From assembly GCA_937895345.1 (NCBI GenBank), contig CALAWP010000059.1:41664-105663 (forward strand): a stretch of 64,000 bases of DNA. Reading direction: 5' to 3'. This DNA is from an uncultured Paenibacillus sp. GTDB taxonomy: Bacteria; Bacillota; Bacilli; Paenibacillales; Paenibacillaceae. The position numbers and the translations under genes were made by a program. The notes below the pieces were generated by a model, which searched no databases, was not told where the DNA came from, and was given only the letters and a program-made list of their open reading frames with translations. Positions 32,307-42,795 of this stretch are shown piece after piece. Each line of letters opens with the position of its first letter. Positions within the stretch are counted from its first letter, which is position 1.

Positions 32307-35300
32307 TTAAGCTTTTTTGTTGCGTTTAACGAACCGCAGCGCGATGCCGCCGCCGATCAAGGCGATACCCAGCAGGTACAACGGCAAGGAGCTGTTTTCG
32401 CCGGTTTTCGGCAATTTGTCTACATCCGGCGTGAGATCAGTGCCGCCTCGCGGCACATGGTCCACTTCTACATCGACCCAAACTTCTTCTTCTTCTTCGC
32501 CGTTTTCGTTAACGATAACAATCGAGAAGCGGTCAGTGCCGACAAAGCCAGGGTTAGGCACATAAGTCCACTTGCCGTCCGGCGTAATGGTTACATTGCC
32601 GTTGGACGGAGGCGTTCCGATTTTCGGTTCGCTGTCTTCAGGCACTTCCACTTCGCCGTCAACCGGCGTCTCCTCGGTTGTTTTCTCTTTTTGCGGAGGA
32701 GTCGTCGGCTTCGCCGATTCAGTTGGAGCAGGTGTTGTCGACGGTCCAGGCGTAGGCGTAGGAGTTGGCGACGTCGTTTCGCCAGGCTCGTTCGTCTCGC
32801 CAGGTTCTTGCGTCTCGCCCGGCTCCTCGGAAGGCTCCGGAGTCGGTGTCGGCAGAATGATGATTGGCGGAATGTACGTAAACTTCCGGTTTTCCACTGT
32901 CACCGTAGTTTTTTCATTCGGCTTGATCTCAATCGTTTGCTCGCCATTGCCGATAATGGTATATCCGGCTGGAGCTTTTACTTCTTTCAGCACGTACGTG
33001 CCGAACGGCAAGTCATCAAGGATAGCTTTTCCGAACGTTGCAGCATCCGCTTCATCCGTACCAGTCGTCAATCTGCCGATTTCAGCCGATTTGTCGCTGT
33101 TGTACAAAATGAACTCGGCGCCTGGCAGCAGTTTCGAAGGATTGCCTTGTTCCACTTTCACGACTTCCAAATCGCCGGTTTGGCGTTCGTTTGTAACGGT
33201 ATACTCCACCAAAGCCTCGCTAATTTGGATCAAAAATGGATCTGAAAGCAGCTCATAGCCGTTAGGGGCTTGCTCCTCAATCAACTGATATTTGCCGTAG
33301 GGCAAGCCTTCAGCAGAATAAGGCGTTCCTGCAGGGATTTCAATAATACCGTTTTCGTCCGTGACAAGCGGGTTATCAGGGAAAACGTTAATATTATTAC
33401 GCTCCAAGCGGAATTGTACGCCTTCAAGCGGCTGATTATTTTCCGCGTCAACCTTGATCACACGGAAGAATCCTTTCGGTTTCGAACCAGTGCCGCCTGC
33501 ATTTTGCAGATTAATGGAAATCGATTGCGATTGCGAGTCTTCCGTTGTATCGACAGAGCCGCTTCCGCTTTCACCGAAACCTTCAAAAGCAACGCTGTTT
33601 GTAGCTTGAACTGTTCCAGATGTTCCTTCTACGTCCAGTATCGACGTGTACTCCAGAACGTACGGTTTGCTGATTTCATCAAAGGTCAGCGTAAATGTGC
33701 CGTCTTCGTTGAACGAGATATTAACTCCGTCATTTTCCTGACGCCAGTCAATTTCTTCTCTAGAAGCGATATTTCCGGTTTCGCTGTCCACTTCGGCTTT
33801 GAACAGCTTGAAGCTGGACGTCATCAATATTTGATTTTCGCTAGGCGTATCCACGATGGTAACGTTGCGAATATGAGACTGACTCATATTAATAACAATG
33901 CTCCAGTTCATTTCATAAGTACCATTGACATGGTTGCCTGTCTTGGCGATAAATTCGCCTGCATGCTCGATTGGTACATTAGCGGACAGCGTTTTAGGAT
34001 CGAATTCGTCCGCTTTAAACTCAGCGCTGTTCGCAATGGTGGCAGCATCTGTATCGATGATTTTGTTGGCCAAGCTTGTTTCGAATTGAATGTAGCGCGG
34101 CGACGTGATCGTGCCGTTAAATACAATTGTCAACACGTCATTCTCGAAATCTACGGTGTAATCCGTGCCTTCTGCAAGCTTGGAGTCATCATTTAGCGGA
34201 CTCATACTGCCGTCTGGCCGAATGCTTGTTTCATGAATGACGATGGATGATAGATCCAATTGTTGAATCGATGTGATTGGGTCCGTCACTGTCGCATTCG
34301 TCATGCTTTTACTGTCATAGTTTACGAGCAAGCCCCATGTAATTTTTTTATTGACTGCATTGTAAGAACCTGTTTTTAATCCGTTCAATTGCGATGGAGC
34401 ATTTAAATCTTCACTGACTGCTTCCGTTGTCTTGGTCTGCTTTTCAACCGTTACGTCATCATGCCAAGTCAATACACCATTGTTTACATAGGAAGGGAGC
34501 AGAGTTTCGTAAGAATGAGCATCGTGATCGTAATACGTGTCATAAGTAATTCTGTAAGAACTCGTCCCATCCGGGAATTGTACGGTAAAGCCTGTAACGT
34601 TGTTATTTGTATCCTTGCTGAAAGCAACATCGATATCGCCGTTCGCACCTTCAGCCATAATAGCGTTATTCACGCGGAGCGTTCCCGGTTTCAAGATAAG
34701 ACCGTCACCGAAAGTATCGGTATATTCGGCTTCCCTTATGTTATAACCGGAATTATTGATGTTAACCTGCCAGGATACGGTTTTTTCTGCATAGTTGACA
34801 TTGCCAACCCGATCTTTGGACAAAAATCTTTGCGTAATCGTACGGGAAGTTGAAGTTTCTTCGCTGCCGAATGACACTTTATTCGAAACGGAAGTATTAT
34901 CGTAAATGCGAACATCTGCTTTTTTCCTCGTTTGATACGTTATGACGTAAGCATCGCTTGTATTCCCAGCATGAGATAACCGGAACCCTTCACGGTTGGC
35001 GACCGAAGAGACAGTGCCTAAGGTCCACTCGGAACCGAACAGGTCTTCACTGTCCAGCGTATAATTATCGTTGCTGTTTAGCGTATTGACGCGATGGACT
35101 TTAATGCTTCCCGGGATCAACTCATGGAAAGCACCAAAAGTATCGTTGCCAAAGTAATCGTCCAGCACAACAGGATCTGTCAGCGATTGAAGGCCAAAAT
35201 TAAATTTGATGCGCCAGTCGACCGTTTCAGTAGCGGCTGAGTAATTCGTGGAAGCCTTGTTGAGCGTTAAGCCTCTTACCGGCGTAACAGCTGGCGCCGT

Positions 35301-36278
35301 TGCCGTCACCGGAGTGCTTATTTCTTGCCCGGAGAGCTCAGCCGTGTTGGTGAATGAAGTAACCGAATTATTGGTTATACCGGTCTTAAAAATAATACGG
35401 TAAGCATTGTTGATATCGCCCAAATTAACAACTAGTGTGTTACTTTCGAGCGTAACAGAACCGCCTGCAGGGAGACCTACTCCTGTCGGCGCGCCATTGC
35501 CGTCCAATTGCTGAACGACAACTTCAGAGGTTGATGGAAGTGCCAATCCCCCAGCTACGTTAATAGTATCTCGTACAACGGCATTGGTAATCGACTCTCC
35601 GCTCGCGTTGGCTACGATAGTCCACTCGATTTCCGTCGGATTAAAGCTTGGTAGGGCTCTGCCGGATTTCGTGACTTCATACTCCACCGGTTCGACGACG
35701 GGCGCTTCGATCTTCAGGGTAACGGGAGTGGTGCCCGGAATAAATTCGATGTTGATTTCGTTATTTTCGACTTTTGATTCGTCGACATAAACCCAGATCC
35801 ACATCGTTCCGTCGACAGCGGCGCCTTCGCCGAAGACCTCGACGTGCTCATTAAAGTTCATCGTGATGGTATTGTTCACATGGTTGGCCGTGAAGGTGCC
35901 GAAGTTGTTCGGGGATCCTTCCAGATCTTTGGTCTGCGTGGTTTGCAGCCTGAACCCATCAGGCAAAGCGAAAGTATACGATTTGTTGCCGTTAATAAAT
36001 TGGTGTCCCTCCTCGAGCTTCCAAGTATACTCAAGGACAAGCGTTTTACTCAAATCGATTTCAAAGTCCGGATCGGGTACCGATGGGGTGGTGCCGTTTA
36101 TGGAAGCAATAACGGCGCCAGACACATTATAATCGCCCCCCGTTCTTAATTCGGCCGAAGGAAAGCCGACTTCGTCAATGCCCGGCGCAGCCTCCGCCTG
36201 CCTAAGCACGCCCGTGTAGTTGAAATACTGGAGTACCAGCATCAACGCGAGAGCCCAGGCAAAAATTTTCTTCTTCAT
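32307..36278 (-). CDS. Large LPXTG-anchored surface adhesin
   Basis: The protein has 1323 residues. The signal peptide is about residues 1-30 (ending ..LRQAEAAP). Residues ~30-900 are beta-rich, collagen-binding-type (Cna/SdrD-like) modules with repeated FT.E/YTSILDV-like strands and paired V.D/W. motifs. Two SpaA/Cna-B modules follow (FFRVIKVDAENNQPLEGVQF and LEVVKVEQGNPSKLLPGAEF), of the kind that form internal isopeptide bonds. A long Pro/Thr/Glu wall-spanning linker, an Ig-like module, the sortase motif LPKTG, a membrane helix and KRNKK end the protein. No sortase gene is in the window. It is divergent from a response regulator, with which it may be co-regulated. Confidence 0.9.
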   Translation of the reverse strand: MKKKIFAWALALMLVLQYFNYTGVLRQAEAAPGIDEVGFPSAELRTGGDYNVSGAVIASINGTTPSVPDPDFEIDLSKTLVLEYTWKLEEGHQFINGNKSYTFALPDGFRLQTTQTKDLEGSPNNFGTFTANHVNNTITMNFNEHVEVFGEGAAVDGTMWIWVYVDESKVENNEINIEFIPGTTPVTLKIEAPVVEPVEYEVTKSGRALPSFNPTEIEWTIVANASGESITNAVVRDTINVAGGLALPSTSEVVVQQLDGNGAPTGVGLPAGGSVTLESNTLVVNLGDINNAYRIIFKTGITNNSVTSFTNTAELSGQEISTPVTATAPAVTPVRGLTLNKASTNYSAATETVDWRIKFNFGLQSLTDPVVLDDYFGNDTFGAFHELIPGSIKVHRVNTLNSNDNYTLDSEDLFGSEWTLGTVSSVANREGFRLSHAGNTSDAYVITYQTRKKADVRIYDNTSVSNKVSFGSEETSTSRTITQRFLSKDRVGNVNYAEKTVSWQVNINNSGYNIREAEYTDTFGDGLILKPGTLRVNNAIMAEGANGDIDVAFSKDTNNNVTGFTVQFPDGTSSYRITYDTYYDHDAHSYETLLPSYVNNGVLTWHDDVTVEKQTKTTEAVSEDLNAPSQLNGLKTGSYNAVNKKITWGLLVNYDSKSMTNATVTDPITSIQQLDLSSIVIHETSIRPDGSMSPLNDDSKLAEGTDYTVDFENDVLTIVFNGTITSPRYIQFETSLANKIIDTDAATIANSAEFKADEFDPKTLSANVPIEHAGEFIAKTGNHVNGTYEMNWSIVINMSQSHIRNVTIVDTPSENQILMTSSFKLFKAEVDSETGNIASREEIDWRQENDGVNISFNEDGTFTLTFDEISKPYVLEYTSILDVEGTSGTVQATNSVAFEGFGESGSGSVDTTEDSQSQSISINLQNAGGTGSKPKGFFRVIKVDAENNQPLEGVQFRLERNNINVFPDNPLVTDENGIIEIPAGTPYSAEGLPYGKYQLIEEQAPNGYELLSDPFLIQISEALVEYTVTNERQTGDLEVVKVEQGNPSKLLPGAEFILYNSDKSAEIGRLTTGTDEADAATFGKAILDDLPFGTYVLKEVKAPAGYTIIGNGEQTIEIKPNEKTTVTVENRKFTYIPPIIILPTPTPEPSEEPGETQEPGETNEPGETTSPTPTPTPGPSTTPAPTESAKPTTPPQKEKTTEETPVDGEVEVPEDSEPKIGTPPSNGNVTITPDGKWTYVPNPGFVGTDRFSIVIVNENGEEEEEVWVDVEVDHVPRGGTDLTPDVDKLPKTGENSSLPLYLLGIALIGGGIALRFVKRNKKA

Positions 36279-36498
36279 GTGCTCCTAAACCTCCCAATAT
36301 CTTCTTAAAATTTCCCAACCTCTATTGTACCGGTTGCACCTGTACATTTTCTGAACAAAATGTCGCGCAGTTGAACAAATGTATGGCGAAAAATGTCGAA
36401 TATAATAAATTAAGCGGGATGGGGAAAACTTTTTGCTGGAAAATGCCGTATATAGATACAGGAGTACAGCAGACGGGATAAAAGACGGGGTGCGGTAC

Positions 36499-37680
36499 GT
36501 GAAACTATTGATTGTAGACGACGAGAGGCTGGCGCTTTCGCATTTGGAGCGGACGATCAAGGCGGCGGCGGAGGAGCTGCCGGCCGATTTTGAAATTATG
36601 ACCTTCCAGTTTGCGGAAGAGGCTATCAAGCACGCAGGGGCGATTCAGCCGGACGTTGTATTTTTGGATATTCATATGCCGAAGCTGACGGGCCTGCAGG
36701 CGGCAGAGCTGATTGTCGAGCAAAGTCCCGATACGGATATCGTGTTTGTGACGGCCTATGACGAATACGCCGTTCAGGCGTTTGAGCTGAACGCGCTGGA
36801 CTATGTGCTCAAGCCGTTCACGTCCCAGCGCCTGGCCAAGACGCTGAGCCGCATCGTGACGCGCCGCGCCGGCGCCGTTAATCGGTCTGACGCGGCAAGG
36901 AACGGAACCGCAAGCCATCCTCAAAAAATATATTGCTTCAAGACGCTTCGTTTTCAGATGAACGGCGATTTTCCCGAAATTCCGAAATGGAGAACGGCCA
37001 AGGCGCAGGAGCTGTTCGCTTATTTGCTCCATCGGCGGGGAGAGGTGGTGCACAAGTCGGCCATTATGGAGCTGCTTATGCCCGAGCTCGACCAGAAGCG
37101 CGCCACGACGCAGCTGTATACCGTTGTTTATCAGATCCGGCAATGCTTGCGGCAGATGGGCATGAACATGACGATCAGCAACGCGAGCATTCAGGAAGGC
37201 TATATGCTCCACCTTGGCGATGCGGTTGTCGACTGCGAGGAGTGGGAGCGGAAGCTTGAGGCTTTAAACGGAGACATAACGTCCAATGCCGGGGAGCTGG
37301 GAAAGCTGCTGGAGCAATACGAAGGCGATTATTTGGAGGACCACGATTATTTGTGGGCGGAATTCGAAAGGGAGCGGCTGCGACAGCTCTGGCTCCAGCA
37401 TGCCAGGCAGCTGACGGCTTATTTGCTGGAGAAGGGCGATCCGCGTCAAGCGTTGGGCATTGTGGAACGGCTTCAGGCGATGGACCCGTATCACGAGGAG
37501 GAGGCTCTACGGCTGCTGATACTGTACGACCGCATCGGACAGTACGACAAGGTGTTCGCCCATTACGACAAGATCGATCAAATATTTCGGCAGGAGCTTG
37601 GCCTTTCGGTGCCCGCCGCGGTGGAGGACTGGTTCAACGGCTGGAAGGCAAGCCGATTTCCAAATCACGATCCGGCCTGA
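36499..37680 (+). CDS. Response regulator with SARP/BTAD-type output domain
   Basis: The protein has 393 residues. Residues 1-115 are a receiver domain: DDE acidic pocket, phospho-Asp in VVFLDIHMPKLTG near residue 58, and the switch Lys in LKPF. Next is a winged-helix segment (~150-240, WRTAKAQELFAYLLHRRGEVV), followed by a helical BTAD domain (~265-385). This REC-wHTH-BTAD order is common in Paenibacillus-type regulators. GTG 36499 places KLLIVDDE at the start; a TTG at 36433, 28 bp after a TATAAT at 36401-36406, would add 22 residues and cannot be excluded. No partner histidine kinase is adjacent. Divergence from the adhesin gene suggests that as a target. Confidence 0.87.
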   Translation: MKLLIVDDERLALSHLERTIKAAAEELPADFEIMTFQFAEEAIKHAGAIQPDVVFLDIHMPKLTGLQAAELIVEQSPDTDIVFVTAYDEYAVQAFELNALDYVLKPFTSQRLAKTLSRIVTRRAGAVNRSDAARNGTASHPQKIYCFKTLRFQMNGDFPEIPKWRTAKAQELFAYLLHRRGEVVHKSAIMELLMPELDQKRATTQLYTVVYQIRQCLRQMGMNMTISNASIQEGYMLHLGDAVVDCEEWERKLEALNGDITSNAGELGKLLEQYEGDYLEDHDYLWAEFERERLRQLWLQHARQLTAYLLEKGDPRQALGIVERLQAMDPYHEEEALRLLILYDRIGQYDKVFAHYDKIDQIFRQELGLSVPAAVEDWFNGWKASRFPNHDPA

Positions 37681-37699
37681 GCACGGCCGGAGAAGTACG

Positions 37700-37730
37700 G
37701 CGTCGCCCGTTAGCGGGCGGCGCTTTTTTT
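37700..37730 (+). terminator. Terminator of response regulator gene
   Basis: GCGTCGCCCG (37700-37709) pairs with CGGGCGGCGC (37714-37723), including a T-G pair, followed by seven T. Confidence 0.93.
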
Positions 37731-37767
37731 GGCATCGGCGGCTGCCGGCACTGGAATGCACTTATCG

Positions 37768-37815
37768 TTGCAACCCGGAAAGGATAACGCTATAATGGGA
37801 TGGGAACACATATTC
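37768..37815 (+). promoter_or_regulatory. uvrB promoter with LexA-like box
   Basis: TTGCAA (37768-37773) and TATAAT (37791-37796) are 17 bp apart. GAAC-ACAT-ATTC at 37804-37815 lies just after the -10 and matches the Gram-positive LexA box GAAC-N4-GTTC with one change in the right half. SOS control of uvrBA would fit the known Bacillus regulon. Confidence 0.75.
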
Positions 37816-37886
37816 TTATTTGTGATTTGAATTGATATAAATGGTTTATACTAAATAATAGGAAACGGAAGCGGGGAGGGAGCTTA

Positions 37887-39890
37887 GTGAGAGAGGCGCA
37901 ATTCAAGGACGACCGAATCTTTCGTCTGAAATCGGATTACACGCCGCAGGGCGACCAGCCCGGGGCGATCCGGGAGCTCGCGGAAGGGGTAAGAAGCGGG
38001 AAACGCCATCAGACGCTGCTGGGCGCGACCGGCACGGGCAAGACGTATACGATCGCCAACACGATCGCGGAGCTGAACCGGCCGACGCTCGTCATCGCCC
38101 ACAACAAGACGCTGGCGGCGCAGCTGTGCAGCGAATTCAAATCGTTTTTCCCCGACAATGCCGTCGAATATTTCGTCAGCTACTATGACTATTACCAGCC
38201 GGAAGCCTATATTCCCTCATCCGATACGTTCATCGAAAAAGATTCCAGCATTAACGACGAGATCGACAAGCTGCGCCATTCCGCGACCAGCGCCTTGTTC
38301 GAGCGCCGGGACGTCATTATCGTCGCGAGCGTTTCCTGCATCTACGGCCTCGGTTCGCCGACGGAGTACGGCAGCCTCGTCTTGTCGCTGCGCGTCGGCA
38401 TGGAGAAATCCCGCAACGACATTCTTCATAAGCTGGTCGATATCCAGTACAAGCGGAACGACATCAGCTTTACGCGCGGCACGTTCCGGGTCAGGGGCGA
38501 CATCGTCGAAATTTTCCCCGTCGCGAACAACGAGCGCGCGGTGCGGGTGGAGCTGTTCGGCGACGAGATCGAGCGCATTTCGGAAATCGACGTGCTGACG
38601 GGCGAGATTGTGGGCGAACGGGATCATGTCGCGATCTTTCCCGCCTCCCACTTCGTTACGCACGAGGAGACGATGAAGCTCGCGCTGGTTAATATTGAGC
38701 GCGAGCTGGAGGAGCGGCTGGAAGAGCTGCGCGGCGCCGGCAAGCTGCTGGAGGCGCAGAGGCTGGAGCAGCGGACGCGCTACGACCTCGAGATGATGGC
38801 GGAGATGGGCTTCTGCTCCGGCATCGAGAACTACTCCGGTCCGCTGACGTTCCGGGAGCGGGGGTCGACGCCGTATACGCTGCTCGACTTTTTCCCGGAC
38901 GACATGCTGGTCGTCATCGACGAATCGCATGTGACGCTGCCGCAAATTCGGGCCATGTTCAACGGCGACCGGGCGCGGAAGGAAGTGCTGGTCGAGCACG
39001 GCTTCCGGCTGCCGTCCGCCATGGACAACCGGCCGCTGCGCTTCGAGGAATTCGAAGCGAAGACGAAGCAGTTGATCTACGTATCGGCGACGCCCGGACC
39101 TTACGAGCTGGAGCATTGCCCGACGATGGTCGAGCAAATTATCCGGCCGACGGGTCTGCTCGATCCGATTATCGACGTGCGCCCTTCGAAGGGGCAAATC
39201 GACGATCTGCTGGACGAGATCCGGGATCGCATCGCCAAGGACGAGCGGGTGCTGGTGACGACGCTGACGAAGAAGATGGCGGAGGACTTAACCGACTATT
39301 TGAAGGAAGTGGGCATCAAGGTCCGTTACTTGCATTCCGATATCAAGACGCTGGAGCGGCTGGCGATCTTGCGCGATCTGCGGCTCGGCGTGTTCCATGT
39401 GCTGGTCGGCATCAACCTGCTCAGGGAAGGGCTGGACTTGCCGGAAGTGTCTCTGGTCGCCATTCTGGATGCGGATAAGGAAGGTTTCCTCCGGTCCGAC
39501 CGCTCGCTGATCCAGACGATCGGCCGCGCGGCGCGCAACGCGGACGGAAGGGTCATTATGTACGCCGACAAGGTGACCGATTCCATGGACCGCGCGATCA
39601 AGGAGACGGAGCGCCGCCGTTCGATCCAGATCGCGTACAACGAAGCGCACGGCATCGAACCGCAGACGATCCGCAAAAAAGTGCACGACGTCATCGAGGC
39701 GACAAAGGTGGCGGAGCAAAAGTCGGACTATTTGACGGGAGCGGAATCCGGCAAGCTGTCGAAGAAAGAACGCCAGTCCCTCATCGCCCGCCTGGAGGCG
39801 GAAATGAAGGACGCGGCCAAAAATTTGCAATTCGAACGAGCTGCGGAGCTGCGCGACGCGCTGCTTGAGCTGCGCGCCGATAGCGAGTGA
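37887..39890 (+). CDS. uvrB: Excinuclease ABC subunit B
   Basis: The protein has 667 residues. UvrB is the damage-verifying helicase-like subunit of nucleotide excision repair. Walker A GATGTGKT is at 46-53, and the beta-hairpin region that clamps DNA is in YYDYYQPEAYIPSSDTFIEK. The DESH box is VVIDESHVTLPQ, motif VI is QTIGRAARN, and the C-terminal UVR domain (LIARLEAEMKDAAKNLQFERAAELRD) binds UvrC/UvrA. GTG 37887 has GGGAGGGAG upstream. uvrA starts 19 bp after the stop. Confidence 0.99.
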   Translation: MREAQFKDDRIFRLKSDYTPQGDQPGAIRELAEGVRSGKRHQTLLGATGTGKTYTIANTIAELNRPTLVIAHNKTLAAQLCSEFKSFFPDNAVEYFVSYYDYYQPEAYIPSSDTFIEKDSSINDEIDKLRHSATSALFERRDVIIVASVSCIYGLGSPTEYGSLVLSLRVGMEKSRNDILHKLVDIQYKRNDISFTRGTFRVRGDIVEIFPVANNERAVRVELFGDEIERISEIDVLTGEIVGERDHVAIFPASHFVTHEETMKLALVNIERELEERLEELRGAGKLLEAQRLEQRTRYDLEMMAEMGFCSGIENYSGPLTFRERGSTPYTLLDFFPDDMLVVIDESHVTLPQIRAMFNGDRARKEVLVEHGFRLPSAMDNRPLRFEEFEAKTKQLIYVSATPGPYELEHCPTMVEQIIRPTGLLDPIIDVRPSKGQIDDLLDEIRDRIAKDERVLVTTLTKKMAEDLTDYLKEVGIKVRYLHSDIKTLERLAILRDLRLGVFHVLVGINLLREGLDLPEVSLVAILDADKEGFLRSDRSLIQTIGRAARNADGRVIMYADKVTDSMDRAIKETERRRSIQIAYNEAHGIEPQTIRKKVHDVIEATKVAEQKSDYLTGAESGKLSKKERQSLIARLEAEMKDAAKNLQFERAAELRDALLELRADSE

Positions 39891-39909
39891 CAAGGGGAGA
39901 TACAATCCA

Positions 39910-42795
39910 GTGGCAAGCGATAAGATCGTAGTGAAGGGCGCGCGCGCCCACAACCTCAAAAATATAGACGTGACCATTCCGAGGGACAAGTTTGTCGTCT
40001 TGACCGGGCTCAGCGGCTCCGGCAAGTCGTCGCTCGCCTTCGATACGATTTATGCCGAAGGGCAGCGCCGGTATGTGGAATCGCTCAGCGCGTACGCCCG
40101 GCAGTTTCTCGGGCAGATGGACAAGCCGGACGTCGATTCCATCGACGGCTTGTCTCCGGCCATTTCCATCGACCAGAAGACGACAAGCCGCAATCCCCGC
40201 TCGACGGTGGGCACCGTAACCGAAATTTACGACTATTTGCGCCTGTTGTTTGCGCGTATCGGCAAGCCTCATTGCCCGGAGCACGGCATCGAAATTTCGT
40301 CGCAGACGATTCAGCAAATGGTGGATCGGATCATGGAGTATCCGGAGCGCACCCGGCTGCAAATTTTGGCTCCGGTCGTCTCCGGACGCAAGGGAGAGCA
40401 TGCCAAGCTGCTGACCGACCTGCAGAAGGCGGGGTACGTCCGCGTTCGGGTGAACGGCGAGCTGCGCGAGCTCAGCGAAAAGATCGAGCTCGAGAAAAAT
40501 AAAAAACACAGCATCGAGGTCGTCGTCGACCGGATCGTCATTAAACCCGACATTCACGCGAGGCTGGCCGATTCGTTGGAGACGGCGCTAGGGCTTGCGG
40601 AAGGCCGGGTCATCGTCGACGTGATCGACCAGGAGGAGCTGCTGTTCAGCTCCAATCTGGCCTGTCCGGAATGCGGCTTCAGCATGGATGAGCTGGCGCC
40701 GCGGATGTTTTCGTTCAACAGTCCGTTCGGAGCTTGTCCGGAATGCGACGGCTTGGGCGCGAAGATGATCGTCGATCCCGATCTGCTTGTGCCGGATGCA
40801 TCGTTGTCCATTGAACAAGGCGCGTTTTTGGCTTGGGCGGGAAGCACCTCCAATTATTATCCGCAGTTTTTGAGCGCGGTGTGCAAGCATTACGCCATTC
40901 CGGAGGACGTTCCGGTTTCCGAGCTGAAGCCGGAGCAAATGAAAAAGCTGCTGTACGGCACCGGCGGGGAGAAGGTGCGCTTCCTGTACGAAAACGACTT
41001 TGGCCATCGCAAGGAGGCGTTTGTGCCTTTCGAGGGCATCGTGAACAACCTGGAACGCCGTTACCGCGAAACGCCGTCGGAATCGATGCGCGAGCACATC
41101 GAAGGCTATATGAGCGCCAAGCCTTGCGGAAGCTGCAAGGGCCAGCGCCTCCGCAAGGAAACGTTGGCCGTCACGATCGGCGATCACAATATCGCCCATG
41201 TGACTTCCCTGTCGATCGGCGAGGCGAAGCGTTACTTCGACGGTCTGAAGCTGACGGAGAAGGAACGGACGATCGCTCAATTGATTCTGAAAGAAATCAA
41301 CAGCCGTCTCGGCTTCCTGGTGAACGTCGGGCTCGAATATTTGTCGCTCAGCCGCGCCGCAGGCACGTTGTCGGGCGGAGAGGCGCAGCGGATTCGGCTG
41401 GCGACGCAGATCGGATCAAGCCTGATGGGCGTATTGTATATTTTGGACGAACCGAGCATCGGCCTGCATCAGCGGGATAACGACCGGCTGATCCAGACGC
41501 TGGAGCATATGCGCAATCTCGGCAACACGTTGATTGTTGTGGAGCATGACGAGGATACGATGCTGGCGGCCGATTATATTATCGACATCGGACCCGGGGC
41601 GGGCATTCACGGCGGCAACGTCATCGCGCAAGGGACGCCGCAGGAGGTCATGAACGACGAAGCCTCCTTGACCGGTCAATATTTGAGCGGCCGCAAGTTT
41701 ATCGAGGTGCCGCTGCAGCGCCGGTCGCCCAACGGCAAATGGCTGGAAGTAAGGGGCGCCAAGGAAAACAACCTTCGCAACATTAACGTAAAGATTCCGC
41801 TCGGCGTTTTTACGGCGGTGACCGGCGTCTCGGGCTCCGGCAAATCGACCTTCGTCAACGAAATCTTGTATAAGACGCTCGCCCGCGACTTGAACAAAGC
41901 GAAGGTGCGTCCCGGCCAATATAAGGAGCTTCGCGGCTTGGAGCACCTGGAGAAGGTCATCGATATCGACCAGTCGCCGATCGGCCGGACGCCGCGTTCC
42001 AACCCGGCGACCTATACCGGCGTGTTCGACGACATTCGCGATTTGTACGCCAATACGAACGAGTCCAAGGTTCGCGGCTACAAGAAAGGGCGGTTCAGCT
42101 TTAACGTGAAGGGCGGCCGCTGCGAGGCGTGCAAGGGCGACGGCATCATCAAGATCGAAATGCACTTCCTGCCGGATGTCTATGTGCCTTGCGAAATTTG
42201 CAAGGGCAAACGGTATAACCGCGAGACGCTCGAAGTCCGGTACAAAGGCAAAAACATCGCCGAAGTGCTGGAGATGACGATCGAGGACGCATGCAGCTTC
42301 TTTGAAAATATTCCGCGCATTCACCGCAAAGTGCAGACGCTGCTCGATGTCGGCTTGGGTTATATGACGCTGGGGCAGCCGGCGACGACGCTGTCCGGCG
42401 GCGAAGCGCAGCGCGTGAAGCTGGCGGCCGAGCTTTACCGCCGCAGCACCGGCAAGACGCTGTACATTTTGGACGAACCGACGACGGGGCTGCATGTTCA
42501 CGACATCGACCGGCTGTTGAACGTGCTGCATCGGCTGGTCGATTCCGGCGAATCGGTGCTGGTCATCGAGCATAATCTGGACGTGATCAAGACGGCCGAT
42601 TACTTGATCGATTTGGGTCCCGAAGGCGGAAGCGGCGGCGGAACCATTGTCGCTACCGGCACGCCCGAACAGGTTGTAGAGGTGCAGCAATCGTACACGG
42701 GCCGTTACCTGAAGCCGATTCTGGAACGCGACCGCGAGCGCACGGAACGCAAGCTCGGCCTGCAGGCGGGAACGGTATCGGGCGCCGCTCATTAA
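39910..42795 (+). CDS. uvrA: Excinuclease ABC subunit A
   Basis: The protein has 961 residues. Two ABC modules give the two Walker A sites (GLSGSGKSSLAFDT near 35 and GVSGSGKSTFVNE near 640) and two signatures (LSGGEAQRIRLA and LSGGEAQRVKLA). Zinc-finger Cys pairs are visible at CPECGF..CPECDG and CEACKG..CEICKG. GTG 39910 has AAGGGGAG 10 nt upstream; a start at 39865 would lie inside uvrB. It forms an SOS-type uvrBA operon. Confidence 0.99.
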   Translation: MASDKIVVKGARAHNLKNIDVTIPRDKFVVLTGLSGSGKSSLAFDTIYAEGQRRYVESLSAYARQFLGQMDKPDVDSIDGLSPAISIDQKTTSRNPRSTVGTVTEIYDYLRLLFARIGKPHCPEHGIEISSQTIQQMVDRIMEYPERTRLQILAPVVSGRKGEHAKLLTDLQKAGYVRVRVNGELRELSEKIELEKNKKHSIEVVVDRIVIKPDIHARLADSLETALGLAEGRVIVDVIDQEELLFSSNLACPECGFSMDELAPRMFSFNSPFGACPECDGLGAKMIVDPDLLVPDASLSIEQGAFLAWAGSTSNYYPQFLSAVCKHYAIPEDVPVSELKPEQMKKLLYGTGGEKVRFLYENDFGHRKEAFVPFEGIVNNLERRYRETPSESMREHIEGYMSAKPCGSCKGQRLRKETLAVTIGDHNIAHVTSLSIGEAKRYFDGLKLTEKERTIAQLILKEINSRLGFLVNVGLEYLSLSRAAGTLSGGEAQRIRLATQIGSSLMGVLYILDEPSIGLHQRDNDRLIQTLEHMRNLGNTLIVVEHDEDTMLAADYIIDIGPGAGIHGGNVIAQGTPQEVMNDEASLTGQYLSGRKFIEVPLQRRSPNGKWLEVRGAKENNLRNINVKIPLGVFTAVTGVSGSGKSTFVNEILYKTLARDLNKAKVRPGQYKELRGLEHLEKVIDIDQSPIGRTPRSNPATYTGVFDDIRDLYANTNESKVRGYKKGRFSFNVKGGRCEACKGDGIIKIEMHFLPDVYVPCEICKGKRYNRETLEVRYKGKNIAEVLEMTIEDACSFFENIPRIHRKVQTLLDVGLGYMTLGQPATTLSGGEAQRVKLAAELYRRSTGKTLYILDEPTTGLHVHDIDRLLNVLHRLVDSGESVLVIEHNLDVIKTADYLIDLGPEGGSGGGTIVATGTPEQVVEVQQSYTGRYLKPILERDRERTERKLGLQAGTVSGAAH

